This document shows positions 11,792-24,700 of a stretch of 64,000 bases of DNA, piece by piece. This DNA is from Astragalus membranaceus. Taxonomy: Eukaryota > Streptophyta > Magnoliopsida > Fabales > Fabaceae. A program made the translations under genes and the position numbers. The notes under the pieces were generated by a model that made no database searches, had not been told where the DNA came from, and worked only from the letters and a program-made list of their open reading frames with translations. The stretch is from the NCBI GenBank assembly GCA_039519185.1, contig CM076847.1, positions 39,156,916 through 39,220,915 of the forward strand, read 5' to 3'. Every line of letters starts with the position of its first letter. Position 1 is the stretch's first letter.

Positions 11792-12178
11792 CCCTAACCA
11801 CGACAACCTGTCGAAGATTTTTCATGCTAGTCACTACTGCCGCCACCTCCACATGTTTTTGATATTTTGTTTTTTTGTTCTGCTTTTAAATTTTGTTTTG
11901 GGTAATTTATTTTAAAATTATATACTACTTTTGTGAAAAATTTTGTTTTGTAAGTCTAAAAATTTATTTATTTTTTGTGAAAAATAATCTATTTCTTGAC
12001 TTAAAATATTTTTCTATTCAATGAATTTTTTATTTTTATTTCAGGTAATCAAATAGATTTAGAAAGTATCATATATGGATCAAAAACCATCCATAAGATT
12101 AAATTGATGGATTTGATCCAATCCTTGAAGTTTTTTTATATTGCAATGGAGGTATTTGACGAATTTATTATTGGATAG
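11792..12178. other. AT-rich sequence between MITE end and element A
   Basis: No gene or recognisable element is seen. It ends with GATAG (12174-12178), the left TSD of element A. Confidence 0.5.
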
Positions 12179-14595
12179 TGTAGCGACCGAACAATCCGGA
12201 GGAGGGATTCTTCGAAGTTCTTGAAATGAAGCCGCCACCAAAGTTTAGTTTAAGGGCAAACATTGGAAAATCCCTATTGAGTGGACAAGGGGGTTTTGCG
12301 GACCAGGTTTAGGCTCGGGAGTCGTTTATGCGTAGGGAAGGTATTAGCACCCTACGACATCCTTCCTACGGAAGGTTACCTTTTAACTAAATGTGTAAAC
12401 GTTTATTAATTCAAAAATAATATTTTTACCCTTATAATAATAACAATAAAAAGACTCACTAAACGGTTAGTTATTTTTGTCCTTTTTGAGAAATAGGAGA
12501 GAAATGAATTTAAAAAGAAAAGGGTTTTTTTATTAGTGCAATTGACAGATGTGGGCCCCCATCCGCTCCTACGTATCTCCTGGTAGAGAATCAATTCACA
12601 CGTAGTTTTTGGTAGAAAATGTTTGTGGGTTGGTGTTTTTTAATTATTTGAATGTTTTTGAGATTGGGAGAGGTATTCGTAATGACCAAACAAGTAAAAC
12701 TCAGAGTGGTCATTACTCGTAGCCTGTTTGAAAATCAAAGTTGTTACTAACGATCAAACAAGTCGGACTCAGGGTGACCATTTGTAACAGCCCTTTTTTA
12801 TGAATTTAATTGTTCGAAAAATAAAGGTTTGGAGGCATTGTGATGTAATAATAAAACACAAAATGAGTTGTAATAAAAAGAACTATAATTGACGGGGATG
12901 TTGTATTATCAAAAAGGAAGTGTGAATAGCAACAGATGTTGTATTTTTAAAAAGGGGGGTGTAGATAGTGAGCCCAGCTGGTTTTTTGGAGACTGGGCTG
13001 CATTTTCTTTTTTAAAAAAGGGTGTGGGCCGCATGGGGGTACGTACATAATAACACAGGGGGTGTGAAGATTAATTCGAGAAATAGAGGGAAGGGGTGCA
13101 CAACGTAAACCAGGGGGTGCGCTTACTAAAAAAGGGAAAACAATGAAATGAATGAATGGGCCATATGGGGGAGGGGTTAACTCATGAAAAGAGAGGGGTG
13201 TAGATGGTAGACTGAGATAAAATGAATGGAAGAAAAAATAATACAAACAGAACAGAAGAAGGAGATCGATCTAAAAACTGATCCTCTCTAAACCCTAAGC
13301 GCCGTTCCAGAGAAGATGGGAGAGGAAGAAGGAACAGAGCTTCGCGGTGGTGAGAGCTGTGACGGTGGCCGGGTGTGGCGTCGTTTCTCACGATGGTGGC
13401 GTGACGGTGATGACGCCCAGAAAAAACGCGAACGGAGTGGGAGGGGTTGTCGCCGGAGGGACGTGAACACAGTGGTGGGGATATGAGACGGCGTTCGGTG
13501 GCGTGACTGTGGCGGTGTTGGTTGGTTGATGCGATCGTAGTGGTGGTTGCGGTTAGAGAGAGGGAAGGGAGCTACGAAGGTGTACGAGGTTGTTACAGAG
13601 GGAGATGTGAAGAGGAAGAGTTTCATTGATGGAGTTATTGAAGAGATTGATGAAGGAGAGACTGGGAAGATGGCAGAGGATTGACGCCGTGAATGGGCCT
13701 TCAATGTTGGTTCTGAAAGGTCAAGCTCCGTTACGGTGGTGTTAGTGGAGTCGCATCGTACACCATACCAGTTGCACGGAGTGCTGTCTCTTGTGTTCCA
13801 AGAAGATAAGCGCGAGTCTGGGTCATCTAGCGAGAGCTTGAATTGTTGCAGGTATAAACCTTCCGGGTTCAGAGATACAAGGCACTCTCCCAAAACCAAC
13901 GCCCAGAACACAATGCAAATTAATGGGACTTGCTTTCCCATTGTCTATCTCTTTTGCTCTCTCCTAGTGAATGAGCGTGGTCCCCTATTTATTTGTTTAT
14001 TTCAACGAGAAGTGAAGGAAAGATAAAGAGAGAGTGGGTCTGTGTGGTGAGGAAAAAGGACAGTCAACAAAAGGAAGGACAGTAGCTGGCAATGGGTGGT
14101 GCCAAAGGACAGCAATTGAGGGGGGAAAAGGACAAAGGACAGCAGCTGGCTGATAAATTTGGGTGCAAGGACAGCATCTTTTGAATCACCAAAAGGACAA
14201 TAGCTGGTCATGGGGAAGGACAACTTCAAGGAAAAAACAAAGGGATAACCCTAACCCTAGATGGGGGCAGCTGCGCCCCTTCCCCTTCTCTTTTCCCTTT
14301 TTTTGAAATTTTGTATTTTTTAATTTTTGTATTATTTTCCTTTTTTTTGTTTTTGTCTAATGTGTAAAAGGACTTGTAATAATAACAACTTTGGACTATT
14401 CATCTTTTGTCTATTTTTGTATCACATTTATTTATATTTGTATTTTATGGTAATAAGCAATATCAACCAAAAAACGAGTATCACAAAAAAGATGTCGCAC
14501 AATGAGCGTTAAAGACACGCACACAATTGAAGCGACGAGAATAAAAACTTTTTTTTGGGTTTTTACAATTAGCCGGACAAAATTAGGGTATGACT
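12179..14595 (-). repeat. Element A left LTR (3' LTR, 2417 bp)
   Basis: Pairs with 52084-54536. By eye the first kilobase shows roughly 2 percent substitutions, and there are several indels of about 25-50 bp (for example near 13318, 13470 and 13945). The last base is T rather than A. It contains the captured receptor-kinase fragment and two telomere-like AACCCTA units near 14250 that are not telomeric. Confidence 0.9.
13575..13941 (-). pseudogene. Captured HAESA-like LRR receptor kinase N-terminus (left LTR copy)
   Basis: From the ATG at 13941 the frame encodes a hydrophobic signal peptide, then an LRRNT_2 domain: EGLYLQQFKLSLDDPDSRLS, SSWNTRDSTPCNWYGVRCD and TVTELDLS. This pattern is characteristic of HAESA/HSL receptor kinases. 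At about 13712 the frame shifts by one base. In the next frame the LRR region continues (NIEGPFTASILCHLPSLS, then NNSINETLPLHISLCNNL) until about 13575, where similarity ends. No further LRRs, transmembrane segment or kinase follow. It lies in the transcriptional sense of element A. It is a transduplicated host-gene fragment and not a receptor gene. Confidence 0.85.
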
Positions 14596-17472
14596 GCTGC
14601 CACTCTTTATTTATATTTTACTAGGAAATGTGGAGGGTTTTCCAAATTTCTCGAGTAAAAATAGAAATAAAGATAAAAAAGATACTAATTTTGTCAAGGC
14701 TACGATTTTTTTAGAATTTATTGGAAAATAATGGGTTGATAGAGAACGCGAGTAAATAAGGATCACCGGGGATCTGAAGGAGCGTTGGGGGCTCTGATGG
14801 TCTAACTCGCAGTCGATGCTTGGCGCATTGATTGGAGTTAAACTGAAGGACCGACGGGGTCTGAAGGGCAGGCCTACGCCTGATGGACCAATGGGTCTGA
14901 TGGAGCGCAAACTAGCAACGGTACTAGTAAAACGGTCTGCTTGGGGGTGGCCTTTTTCGAGCGGCCATGGGTGGCAAGGTCAGGACATTGACCTGATTTG
15001 CGCACCTCGAAGGACGTGCACTGTGTTTTTTAGGCGGACACAGCTAGTCTGAAGGACCTGGGGTCGGATGATCGGTCGCGCTCAGTGTCGACATAGTGAT
15101 CTGAAGGTAGAGTTCGAAGTCGTTGCTTTGACATACTGGGTCGAACTGAACTGATGGACCTGGGGTCGGATGATCCGTTGGTTGCTCGATAACGCGACGT
15201 GCGATCTGGACTGAATGACCATTGGAGGTCTAAAGGAGCGCTGGGGCTGCGAGGGACTGCTGGGGGTCCGAGACTCTGAATTGTGATATGAGACCAGTGC
15301 TTGGAGCACTGACTTTGAGGGAACAAACTATTGGGATTGACACATGGCGTACTTGCCTAGGACATACCTAATGAATGCATTTACATGAGAAGGGAAAAGC
15401 TATCTATATCTGGCATATCTAAAAATGCGATGAATGATGCATGCGTGCAGTATGTGAAATGGTAGGTGTCCGATGGGATGAATGAAACGTGGAAGATGAT
15501 GTGAGTTGAAGTTGGTGGAACATGGAGGTTGACAAACAGCGTATGTGAATGCAGATAAGATATGAATGTGATTGTGCTGATTAATAATGAATGTAATGGA
15601 ATGAGCAATTTTCCTCCTTTTGTTTTTTTTTTTTTGCTTTTTTTCTTGGTATATAATGAGTGTATGAAGTGCAAAGTGTGAATGTGATGAAAATGTAATG
15701 CTTTGATGCGAATATCATGCATGGTACAATGATATGATTAGTGATGTGAAAAAAACTTTTTTTTTGGGCAATGACGAGACCGGTACTTGGCACATCCATC
15801 GAAGCGAACAATGTTATGTATGCGACGAGCGTGCAATGATTGGTATCTGGGGGATGATGAATGAAATGGGTACACCATGGGTGTTGTACCTGATGGAATG
15901 AGAAAGTCGACAAACGGTTGTACGTGGATGCAGATAAGATATGAATTGTATTGCTTAGATGCGAGTGCCGCGATGAAATGCATGGTTACATGTGGAATGA
16001 TATGATTGCAATTGTAATGATTATATGCAAATGCTATGGTGATTGACAGGAAAGCACACGAATGCATGTTATAATAATATGACTAGCGATGTAGAAACTT
16101 TTGGCAATGATGAGACCGGCACTTGGCCGTTTTTATTGAAGCAACACATGTTATGTGTGAGCACGCATGTATGCATACGCAATGCGTAATGCGAAAGAAG
16201 CAAAATTGTGTAAGTAAAACAAGTGGAATGCGAATGCATGTATCACATGCGAATGCAAATATACCGTTGATTGCATGATGAATGAATGAATGAATGAATG
16301 AATGAATGAATGAACGGGTGCAATGTGGATGATTTTTGCATTTTTGGTTTTCTCTTGTTTTGCCCCTTTTCATGAATGAATGAATGAATGAATGAATGAA
16401 TGAATGAATGAATGAATGAATGAATGAATGAATGAATGAACGTGCACACGTAATGCTTAGATGAAGGGTTGTGGTAGCCGCATGACTTGATGTTGTATGA
16501 TGCAATGATTGGATGTTTGCTGGGATGTGAGAGGTTTTTTTTTTCTGTCCTTTCGCTTTATTGCCTTTTTGGTATTTGATGAATGCATGAAATGAGAATG
16601 TGAATGTGATGGATACGTAATATTTTGATGCAAACGCTATGGTGAACAAAAGGAAATTCCTAAATACATGGTGCGGTGATGTGATTGATTGGGATGTAGA
16701 CAGACTTTTGGTAATGATGCGACCGACATTTGACATTTTTATTGAAGCGATACATGTTATGTGTGGCGATGCATGCCCGCATACGCAATGCGTAATGCAC
16801 AAGAAGCAAAATTGTGTAGGCAAAACAAGTGGAATGTGAATGCATGTACAATACTTGTATGAAAGAGTTGTGATGGGTATGATCAGATGCATGGTTTTAA
16901 TTCTAGAATAATGAGGACATGTATAATGCCTGATTTGTTGGTAACAACACTTTTTTTGTTTTTGTAAGGATGCAAAAATGTTTGATGTGAAACGAAACTT
17001 TTGATGTTGGAAATAGAGAGCTGAACATTTTGAATTGATCATTCCTTGGAAGAAAGATTTTTGATGGCTTGGACTTGAACTCTGGTAAGCTCAAGATTGT
17101 CATCTTGAAAAGTGTGGCTTGCAGCAATGTATTAGTGCCCTTTCTAGAGATCGAGATGTGTATTTGCATATGGGTTCTCATTTGGTTATGATGACCCATG
17201 ATGGCTAAGCTTTCAAGTCTAAGATGTTAACTTAGAGGGATTGTCATTATTGTGTGTCTCTCTTTGAAGCATTTGCTTAATAAATATGAAAAATAGTGTG
17301 AATGCAAATGAATGTGCCAGTTGACTCAGGGTTCAAGAAATGTAGGGTATGTGACACGTGAGTGGAGTGACGGATGAGGTTTATTGGCTCAAGCCTATGA
17401 GAGATAAGCTTGCCCCAAGGTAAGAAATGTTTGACTGCCCCAATTTTGACTTCAGATAGTGGGGAGTGAAAC
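14596..17472 (-). other. Element A internal region, 3' part (non-coding)
   Basis: It begins with a polypurine tract (minus strand AAATAAAGAGTGGCAGC). Blocks at 14930-15070 and 15110-15180 (TGGGGGTGGCC...TCGAGCG; GGACCTGGGGTCGGATGAT, repeated) match the corresponding 3' region of Ogre element C. The remainder is rich in GAATG/ATGCAT words and contains TGAA microsatellites. No ORF of note is present. It ends with GAAAC (17468-17472), the left TSD of element B. Confidence 0.7.
16279..16440. repeat. (TGAA)n microsatellites
   Basis: Two perfect tetranucleotide tracts, about 16279-16313 and 16373-16440 (17 units), are separated by 60 bases. They generate spurious FIHS-repeat reading frames on the minus strand. 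Confidence 0.95.
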
Positions 17473-18144
17473 TGTAACGCCCCAAAATAACTTAATTATT
17501 TATTTAATTAAGTTATTTAAGGCTTACAATATTTATTTAATTTAAATAAATAATTCAAGGTTTAATTTATTTATTTTATTTTAATTATTAGGAGGTGTTG
17601 TCTCGAATTAGATGGTGCACGGAGCCCATGACCCACAAGTGAGCCCATGACCCATTGGATAGTCATAGGATTCGACTCACTAGGGGTCTTGTGACTTAGT
17701 GGCATTTTTGTCTCAATTGTGAAAAGAAAGAAAAGAAACGTAAAAGAGAGGAGAAGTGAGAAGAGAAGTCGCAACTTGCAAGAGGAAAGGGGGAGGAGCT
17801 TCGCGAATCACTCAAGGAAGAGGAAGAGCTTGTTGGTGACTTGCATGTTCCTTGGAGCTTTGCTAGCAATTTCGACTTCTAAGAGGTTAGGGGGTCCTCT
17901 TTTTATTCTTAATGGCTTATGCGAATTGTAGTGCCTAGGGTTAGGTTCTAGGATAATTTATATGAACGAATTGTGTGATGATTGATTTAATCGTAGTGTT
18001 GTGATATATGATCATGAATTGCCTATGTTGAAATCGCATGATTGATGTTTGAATTGTTGCTAATGTAAATCGTATGCCACGTGTTTGAATGTATGGCTTG
18101 TTGGTGTTTGCTTGGTGAGAATTGAGGATCATGATGATAATTGA

Positions 18145-18148
<4 letters not shown>

Positions 18149-18216
<68 letters not shown>
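18149..18216. repeat. (AT)n microsatellite in element B LTR
   Basis: An uninterrupted AT dinucleotide tract of about 68 bp; the tract in the other LTR (44950-45026) is about 77 bp. Confidence 0.95.
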
Positions 18217-18219
<3 letters not shown>

Positions 18220-18269
18220 GAGTGTTTGGTGAATTCATTTTGGTGTTTGAATTTGAAAAATTCTGATTT

Positions 18270-18990
18270 TGGAAGCTCCTAGGCGCCTTGGGAGCCATAT
18301 ACATTGTTGCTGTTTTTTTTGTCCTGCGCCTCAGTCATGGGCGCCAGGTGCCCAGCCAGTGTGCCTGCGCCAGTTTTTCCAATTCTATTGCCACTGTGTT
18401 GCTGTTTCTGTTGCCACTGTGTTGCTGTGTCTGTTGCCACTGTGTTGCTGTTTCTGTGTCACTGTGTTGCCAGTTTTGGCGCTAGGTGCTTGTGTCATGG
18501 GCGCCAAGGGCCCCAAATTTCTGTTGTCCATTTTGCAAAAACTGATACTGGGTCTTTATGTCCAAGCTAAATGGCTCGTGTAAAATCATTTTTGGAGTCA
18601 TAGGAGTTGTGGGTTGTCTTGGCCTTAGGCGCCTAGCCCATGGGCGCCAAAGATGCATGTCACTTTTTGCCAAAAATTTTATTGGGTTCTCTTATTCTGA
18701 GCATTTGGCTCGTACAAAATCAATTTCGAAGTAAAATGAGTTTTATTGCGTGTTGGCCTTAGGCGCCTAGTGCCTGGGCGCTGTGTTCCCCTGCGCCAGT
18801 TCCTGGGCGCCAGCGCCTATGCGCGTGTTGCTGTTCCTGGGCGCCAGCGCCAGCGCCTGTGCGCGTGTTGCTGTTCCTGGGCGCCAGCGCCCATGCGCCA
18901 AGTTTTTGTGTTGCTCCTGGGCGCCCAGCACCCATGCGCCAAGTTCTGTGTTGCCTCTGGGCGCCCAGTGCCCATGCGCCAGTTTCCAGG
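18270..18990. repeat. GGCGCC-rich and 24-bp repeat region in element B LTR
   Basis: Many copies of GGCGCC (in AGGCGCCT or GGGCGCCA contexts) occur between 18277 and 18980. At 18379-18470 a roughly 24-bp unit (TTGCCACTGTGTTGCTGT plus spacer) repeats about three times. These produce Cys/Val- and Pro/Ala-rich frames that are not genes. The same block is at 45080-45800 in the right LTR. Confidence 0.85.
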
Positions 18991-20093
18991 ATGTCTAAGT
19001 ATTTTTCCTATTTTGTTTTTAATGTAACTTTTGACTCGGTTATCCAAATTTAACGGTTCAAAATGCGTTTCGAAGCTAATTTCAGTGTCTATCCAAATGT
19101 TCCAATTTTATGCAAAAATAAATTATTTTACTGGTGTTTCTGGGCTGAGGTGTTCAAGTGCCCAAATGGCAATTTTTATCTACTTTCCCTATGTCGTGTC
19201 AATATCCTAAATTGGCCTAATTGAAATTGGTGTTGGTGTGAGTGGTGGGCTGAATTGGTGAGTGTGCTATGGTGAGATTGGTGAGCAGAGGCTTCGGCCT
19301 AATTTTAATTTGGTGAGCTGATTAATGCACTATGGTGAGAATATGATTTTAAATGGTGAATTGATTGAATTGTGGTGTGTTGTGATGCATTCCCATAGCA
19401 TCTCATGAAACATGTGCATTATTGGTGAGCAGAGGCTTCGGCCTAGTTATATTTGGTGAGCAGAGGCTACGGCCTATTTGTATTTGGTGACGGATCCGAC
19501 ATGCATGTGCCCGTGGAGTTTGGGTTGCATTTCATTGCATAACCATACCTTTTGCATTGTGGATTTGTGATTGTAATTGTGATATGGTTATTGACTTTGT
19601 TGTGAATCTGTTTGCCTGGTTCCTTTTTCTATGCAGTGCTTAATTCCCATATGTTATTAATTATGAAAAGAGACTCACCCTACTGCTTTATGTTGCTTCT
19701 TATGTCGGCAACGTGCAGGTAATATCGAGTGAAGGTTATCCTTATGCCTTCGTCTGGTAGGAAGTGTCATGCTCTGATACGTAGCACCAGGGGGGGTGTC
19801 CTATGTTTATGCGTTATTTTCCTTATACTGTTAGATTGTTATTGGTGATGTATTGGTTTTATTTTCAAACTTATTATTATTCCGCTGCCGGTAGTAACTG
19901 AATTTAGTTGATGTGAACTAAACGTTTTTTTTTATGGTGCTATGTATCTTGTGGTTTTAACCGAACTATGAAAAGTGAAGTGGTTGATTTAATGGAGTAA
20001 GTGTAGCACTCGCTTAAATTGTTTTCAAAAAAAAAAAAAGAAACTCTGATTTTATTAAATAGTAAGGTTATTAGAAAAGGGGTGTTACATTAG

Positions 20094-20105
20094 TGGTATC
20101 AGAGC
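20094..20105 (+). promoter_or_regulatory. Primer-binding site of element B (tRNA-iMet)
   Basis: TGGTATCAGAGC four bases after the 5' LTR, complementary to initiator methionine tRNA. Confidence 0.95.
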
Positions 20106-20208
20106 AGTTCGGTCTGTCCGGCCAAGTCGTCCTGTCATAGTGTCATATGACAAATAGAATTGTTAGATTAGTTCTAAATTTCTGTTTGTGCTGCAGTGAT
20201 AGTTTGAA

Positions 20209-21749
20209 ATGGCTGGGAGGAACGACGCTGCTCTTGCTGCTGCTTTGCAGGCTATGGCTCAAGCTGTTGGGAACCAGCAAAATGGTGCTGAAAATGCTAG
20301 GACTCGCAGTTTAGCCACGTTCCAGAGGGAGAATCCACCTGTTTTTAAGGGCAAGTACAATCCAGATGGTGCTCTAGCATGGCTGAAAGAGATCGAAAGG
20401 ATATTTCGGGTCATGGATTGTAATGATGCGCAGAAGGTCAGGTATGGTACCCATACGCTGGCAGAAGAGGCTGATGATTGGTGGATGGAGGTTAGGCAGA
20501 GATTAGAAACTGCTAATGAGGAGATAACTTGGGCTGTTTTCCGTAGAGAGTTCTTACAGAAGTATTTTCCTGAAGATGTGAGAGGTAAGAAAGAAATAGA
20601 GTTCCTTGAGCGGAAGCAAGGAAGCATGTCAGTGACAGAGTATGCTGCCAAGTTCACTGAATTGGCTAAGTTTTACCCCCACTATGCTGATGCTGATTCT
20701 GAATTTTCAAAGTGTATAAAGTTTGAGAATGGACTGAGGGCTGATATAAAGAAAGCTATAGGGTACCAGAAGATTCGGGTATTTGCTGATTTGATCGACA
20801 GTTGCAGGATATATGAAGATGATAGTAATGCTCACTCCAAGGTCATGAGAGATCAGAGGGGTAAATTTCAGAACCGGGGTAAGCCATATGAGGTTCAGGC
20901 TGGTAAGGGTAAGCAGAGGTATGCTGATAATAAGAAACCAAGTGGGGGAGATGCCCCTGCGAAGGTTGTGTGTTACAGGTGTGGCAAGCCGGGCCATAAG
21001 AGTTTTGACTGCTCGGATAATAAATGTTTCAAGTGCGGTAAAGAAGGTCATGTGGCTGCGAAATGTGAGAAGAGGGATGTGGTGTGCTACAACTGTGGGG
21101 AAGCAGGTCATATTAGTACCAAGTGTACTAAGCCGAAGAAAGAGAAGTCCCATGGAAAAGTGTTTGCTCTCGCAGGATCAGAGGATACTAATGAGATTAG
21201 AGGTACATGTTTTATTAATGGTATTCCTTTGATTGCTATTATTGATACTGGTGCTACGCACTCATTTATTGCTGCTTTATGTGCTGAGAAATTGGACCTT
21301 GTTTTATCTTCTATGATGAGGGAGATGGTTATTGACACTCCAGCTAAGGGTTCAGTAACTACCTCTCTTGTGTGTGCTAAGTGCCCTCTGTCAATCTTCG
21401 GCAGAGATTTTCTTGTTGACCTTATTTGTTTGCCGTTGGGAGGGTTGGATGTCATTCTTGGTATGGACTGGTTAGTATTTAACCATGTGCATATTAATTG
21501 TTTCCGAAGATATGTGAGTTTCCTTCCTCCCGAAGAAGAAGGATCTGTTTTGTTGCCTGCTGGTCATTTGCATAAGGTAATGAAAGAGGGAGTTCATCTG
21601 TTTGCTTTGATGGCGTCATTGTCTGCTGAGAATCAGACGATCATTGAAGGGGTTCAGGTAGTGTGTGAATTTCCCGAAGTGTTCCCGGATGAAATTTCAA
21701 GTGTTCCGCCAGAGAGGGAGGTTGAGTTTGCTATTGATCTTATGCCTGG
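20209..21749 (+). CDS. Element B gag-protease (5' half of interrupted gag-pol)
   Basis: ATG at 20209, 120 bases after the LTR. Residues about 35-205 form a Retrotrans_gag capsid domain (NPDGALAWLKEIERIF, WAVFRREFLQKYFP). Three CCHC zinc knuckles follow (CYRCGKPGHKSFDC, CFKCGKEGHVAAKC, CYNCGEAGHISTKC), then the aspartic protease with active site DTGATHSFI, then the linker EFPEVFPDEISSVPPEREVE leading into RT. The Ogre element C enters at codon 513-514. The apparent continuation to a stop at 21804 is LTR sequence of C. The protein would form particles and process the polyprotein. Confidence 0.95.
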
Positions 21750-24700
21750 TGTTGCGCCCGAAAAAGTCCCTGAGGGAATCTTTCTTCGTTTACAACTTTT
21801 TTAAAAAATCAATGAAGTCGCCACCAATATTTTTTTATAAGGAAAATATTGAAGAAAACCTTTTTGGAAAACGAATGGCCTTTTAGAAACTGGAAAATTT
21901 GGGTTCGGGGGTCGGTTAGGCATGGGGAAGGTATTAGCACCCCACATCTCCTTTCTATCGAAAGGGAACCTTTAATTAAACGTGTGGTTTTAAGTGTTGA
22001 TTTGGAAAATATTTAAATTTGCCCCTTTTTTCGAAGAGAGAATGAAAAGACTTAATGAAAATTTTTATTTTTGGCGCTTGACGAGAGTTAGCCTCTCGCT
22101 CCTACGTATCTCCTGGTGCGATGGAGAATTCAAAGCTACGTAGTTCTTGTTTGTCCTGAAAAGGGGTTTTTGTTTTTTAATCTTTTTGGAGTTTTTCGCA
22201 AAGGGGTTGAGCGTTCGCAGTGACCAAACAACAATGGTTTAGAGTGGTCGCACTACTAACTCTTATGAAAATGAATTATCATCAACGACCAAACGGCAAC
22301 GGCGCGAGTGATGATTAATGATAATCGGTTTTTATTTTGAGCATTGAAAAGGTTTTCGCAATTGATGGAGAGCATTTGTGAGGACCAAACAACAACGGTT
22401 TAGAGTGGCCACACTACTAGCTCCCACAGGAATGAAATCATCACCCACAATCAAACGGCAACGGCGCGAGTGATCATTAGTGATGATTAATTTTGATTTC
22501 GACGTTTGAAAAGATTTGTTTTTGAAAAGTGTTTTCGTTGATTTTAATTGGAGAGAACGTCGTGATAAAAGGAATTTGCAATTGGATTGATTTTTGTTCG
22601 GGGAAACATTTATCCATCATTTAAAAAAAGGGTTCGAGAAAAAAATAAGTTCGTTTAGGGAAAAGAAAATTTATTATTTGGGAAAAAAGGGTTTGTAAAA
22701 AAAAACGTTTATCTAGGGGAAAGAAATAAAATTTGAAAAGAGAAACAGGGGTTGAAATAGTAAAATGGGGGGTGCAAGTAGCAGGGAGGCTGTATTATTG
22801 AGATTGGGGTGTAAACAGTAGCCCATCATCCTTAGCGAGCAGGCCCACGTTTTTTAGTTTTCTGATGGGCTCAAGGGGGTGCGCGTAGTGAAATGCAGGG
22901 GGTGTGAACAGAAATCTGAAAAATAAGAAATGTGAAAAGACCAAACTGCCCTTAGGTCCCTAATATAAAAGCAAACCCAATTTTAGAAACCCTAATCTCC
23001 TCCTTTCCTTCTCCACGGCGCACACATACCTCAAATGTCAACCTTAAAAATTTCCTTCCATCTCTCTTCTCCACGGCCGTATCCCTCCTCTCACAAATCA
23101 TCCAACCCATTTTTCCTCCCTCTCCTCACGCCGCGCTCGCCCCTCTCTCCTTCAAGCCTCGTTTTCGTTCTCCTTACCCACTGGACCCAATCTCGTTCTC
23201 CCTTCGCCTTACCGCCGCCAACGGCGAGAAATGGAGGGTGACGGTTTGGCTCGCGATGTTGGCTTCGTGGTGGCGCTGTGGTGATTTCGTGGGTGGTGGC
23301 TAATCGTACTGTGGGTGGAGGAGTTGGTAACGGCGGCAGCGTGGAGTGGCTACGGTGGTGGCGATGAGAAACGCGAAGGTGGTTGAAGGTGACAGTGATG
23401 GTCGGATGTGGGTGAGATTCACGGTGGTCGTGACGGTGAGGCTATGGCGGTGACAGTTCGTAGAGGGAGGAGCGATGACGGACATTGGTGTTTTTTTTCG
23501 GACAGCGGTGGTGGTTGTAGCGTTTTCCGGCGAAGCTACGGCGGCGGCCACCATGGACGGTGGCTGGAGGTAAAGTCTGCCTTCCCTCTCTCTCTTCTTT
23601 TCTACTGGTTCTGATTTAATTTAGTTGCCCCCTTTTTGGTCTTGCATTTAAATCTAAAAAGACTACATTTGAAAAGGAACTCAAATTTTTGTTCCTGGAC
23701 ATCTTCTCTGTTTCTAATCTCTTCCCTTAGCCTTCTTTCTTTTCATGTCTAAACTATATGTCCCTTTTTTTTATTTGGCTTTTGTTGTTTTGTTTTTTTT
23801 TTTGCTTATGGTTTGGCTAGTCCTATCTCTAAAAACTGAGTTGGGAATCACACATTTATAAAAACGCCACCAAGCAGAAACACTGAAGAGATAATAAAAC
23901 TAATTTTACGACATGCTTCTGTTTTCTTCATTCACTTTCTTAGAGCCCCTTTTTGTGATTATATTTCTAACTAGTAGTGATTGTTACGGGACCAAACAAG
24001 CACGTAATAAAACATACATGTAGGGAAGCATTAAGTCGGTAAATAAGTAAAGAAAAACACAGTCTAAACATGCATTCCTATATTTCTCATAATCTATATA
24101 GAGAAAACACACCTCTATCTCCAAGTTTCCGCTTTAGCTCCTTTTGGTGATGAACAAACGATTTTCCAGTGTTTATCCTCAAGTGAAACTGAATTCTTAT
24201 CTTGATTTCAAATTCCTTTGGTGGTGAATAACTTAATTGTTGTGTGTTTTTGTTGCTGTGTTTTCTGTGTGTGTCCCCTTTCCTTGTGCTTGCTGTGTCT
24301 CTATTTATAATGGGTTTCTGTGGTGTAGGTGTGGGTGAGATGCAGCTGAGCAATACTCATGGGAGGCCATAAAGCATAACTGCATCTGGTGAGCATCAGA
24401 GGTGGAGCAGGGACTGCCAAGATGGTGAGATGTCTTTGCCAAAAATGATAAGAAACCAAAGAGACAAGGAGAAGGCAAGTTGAGCTTGGAGCTCAAAATG
24501 CATGCTGTTATCAGAACAACCAGCAAGACGTTGCTCTTCTGTTTTTTTGTTTGACTTCTTTTTGTTTATTTTTTTATGTTTTTTATGTGTAACAACAAAA
24601 AGGAAATAATGTAATTTTGTATTATTTTTTAATAATAAAAAAAAAACAGATTTAAACAAGACACTATTTGACTATTTCTCCTATTTTTCCTCTTTATTGA

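Larger units (their letters stand above)
17473..20089 (+). repeat. Element B left (5') LTR, 2617 bp
   Basis: By eye it differs from the right LTR at about eight substitutions plus length changes in the AT tract and homopolymers. That is very low divergence (about 0.3 percent). Confidence 0.95.

Noticed and set aside
13252..13570. Continuation of the receptor-like frame beyond the LRR fragment (both LTRs)
   Set aside because: Ser/Pro/Arg/His-rich sequence with no LRR or kinase motif. It is LTR sequence that happens to stay open.
14240..14262. Telomere-like AACCCTAACCCTA in the LTR of element A (also near 54186)
   Set aside because: Only two units, inside a retrotransposon LTR; not a telomere or a telomeric array.
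16243..17042. Long minus-strand frames with FIHS repeats
   Set aside because: They are translations of (TGAA)n microsatellites in the non-coding interior of element A.
18269..19053. Cys/Val- and Ala/Pro-rich frames in the LTR of element B (also 45079-45863)
   Set aside because: They arise from GGCGCC-rich and 24-bp repeats in an LTR; several frames on both strands are open, as expected from composition.
23035..23614. Open frames on both strands in the LTR of element C (also 38792-39242)
   Set aside because: GC-rich GGTGGCGGTGA-type sequence with no domain similarity recognised; most likely LTR leader composition.
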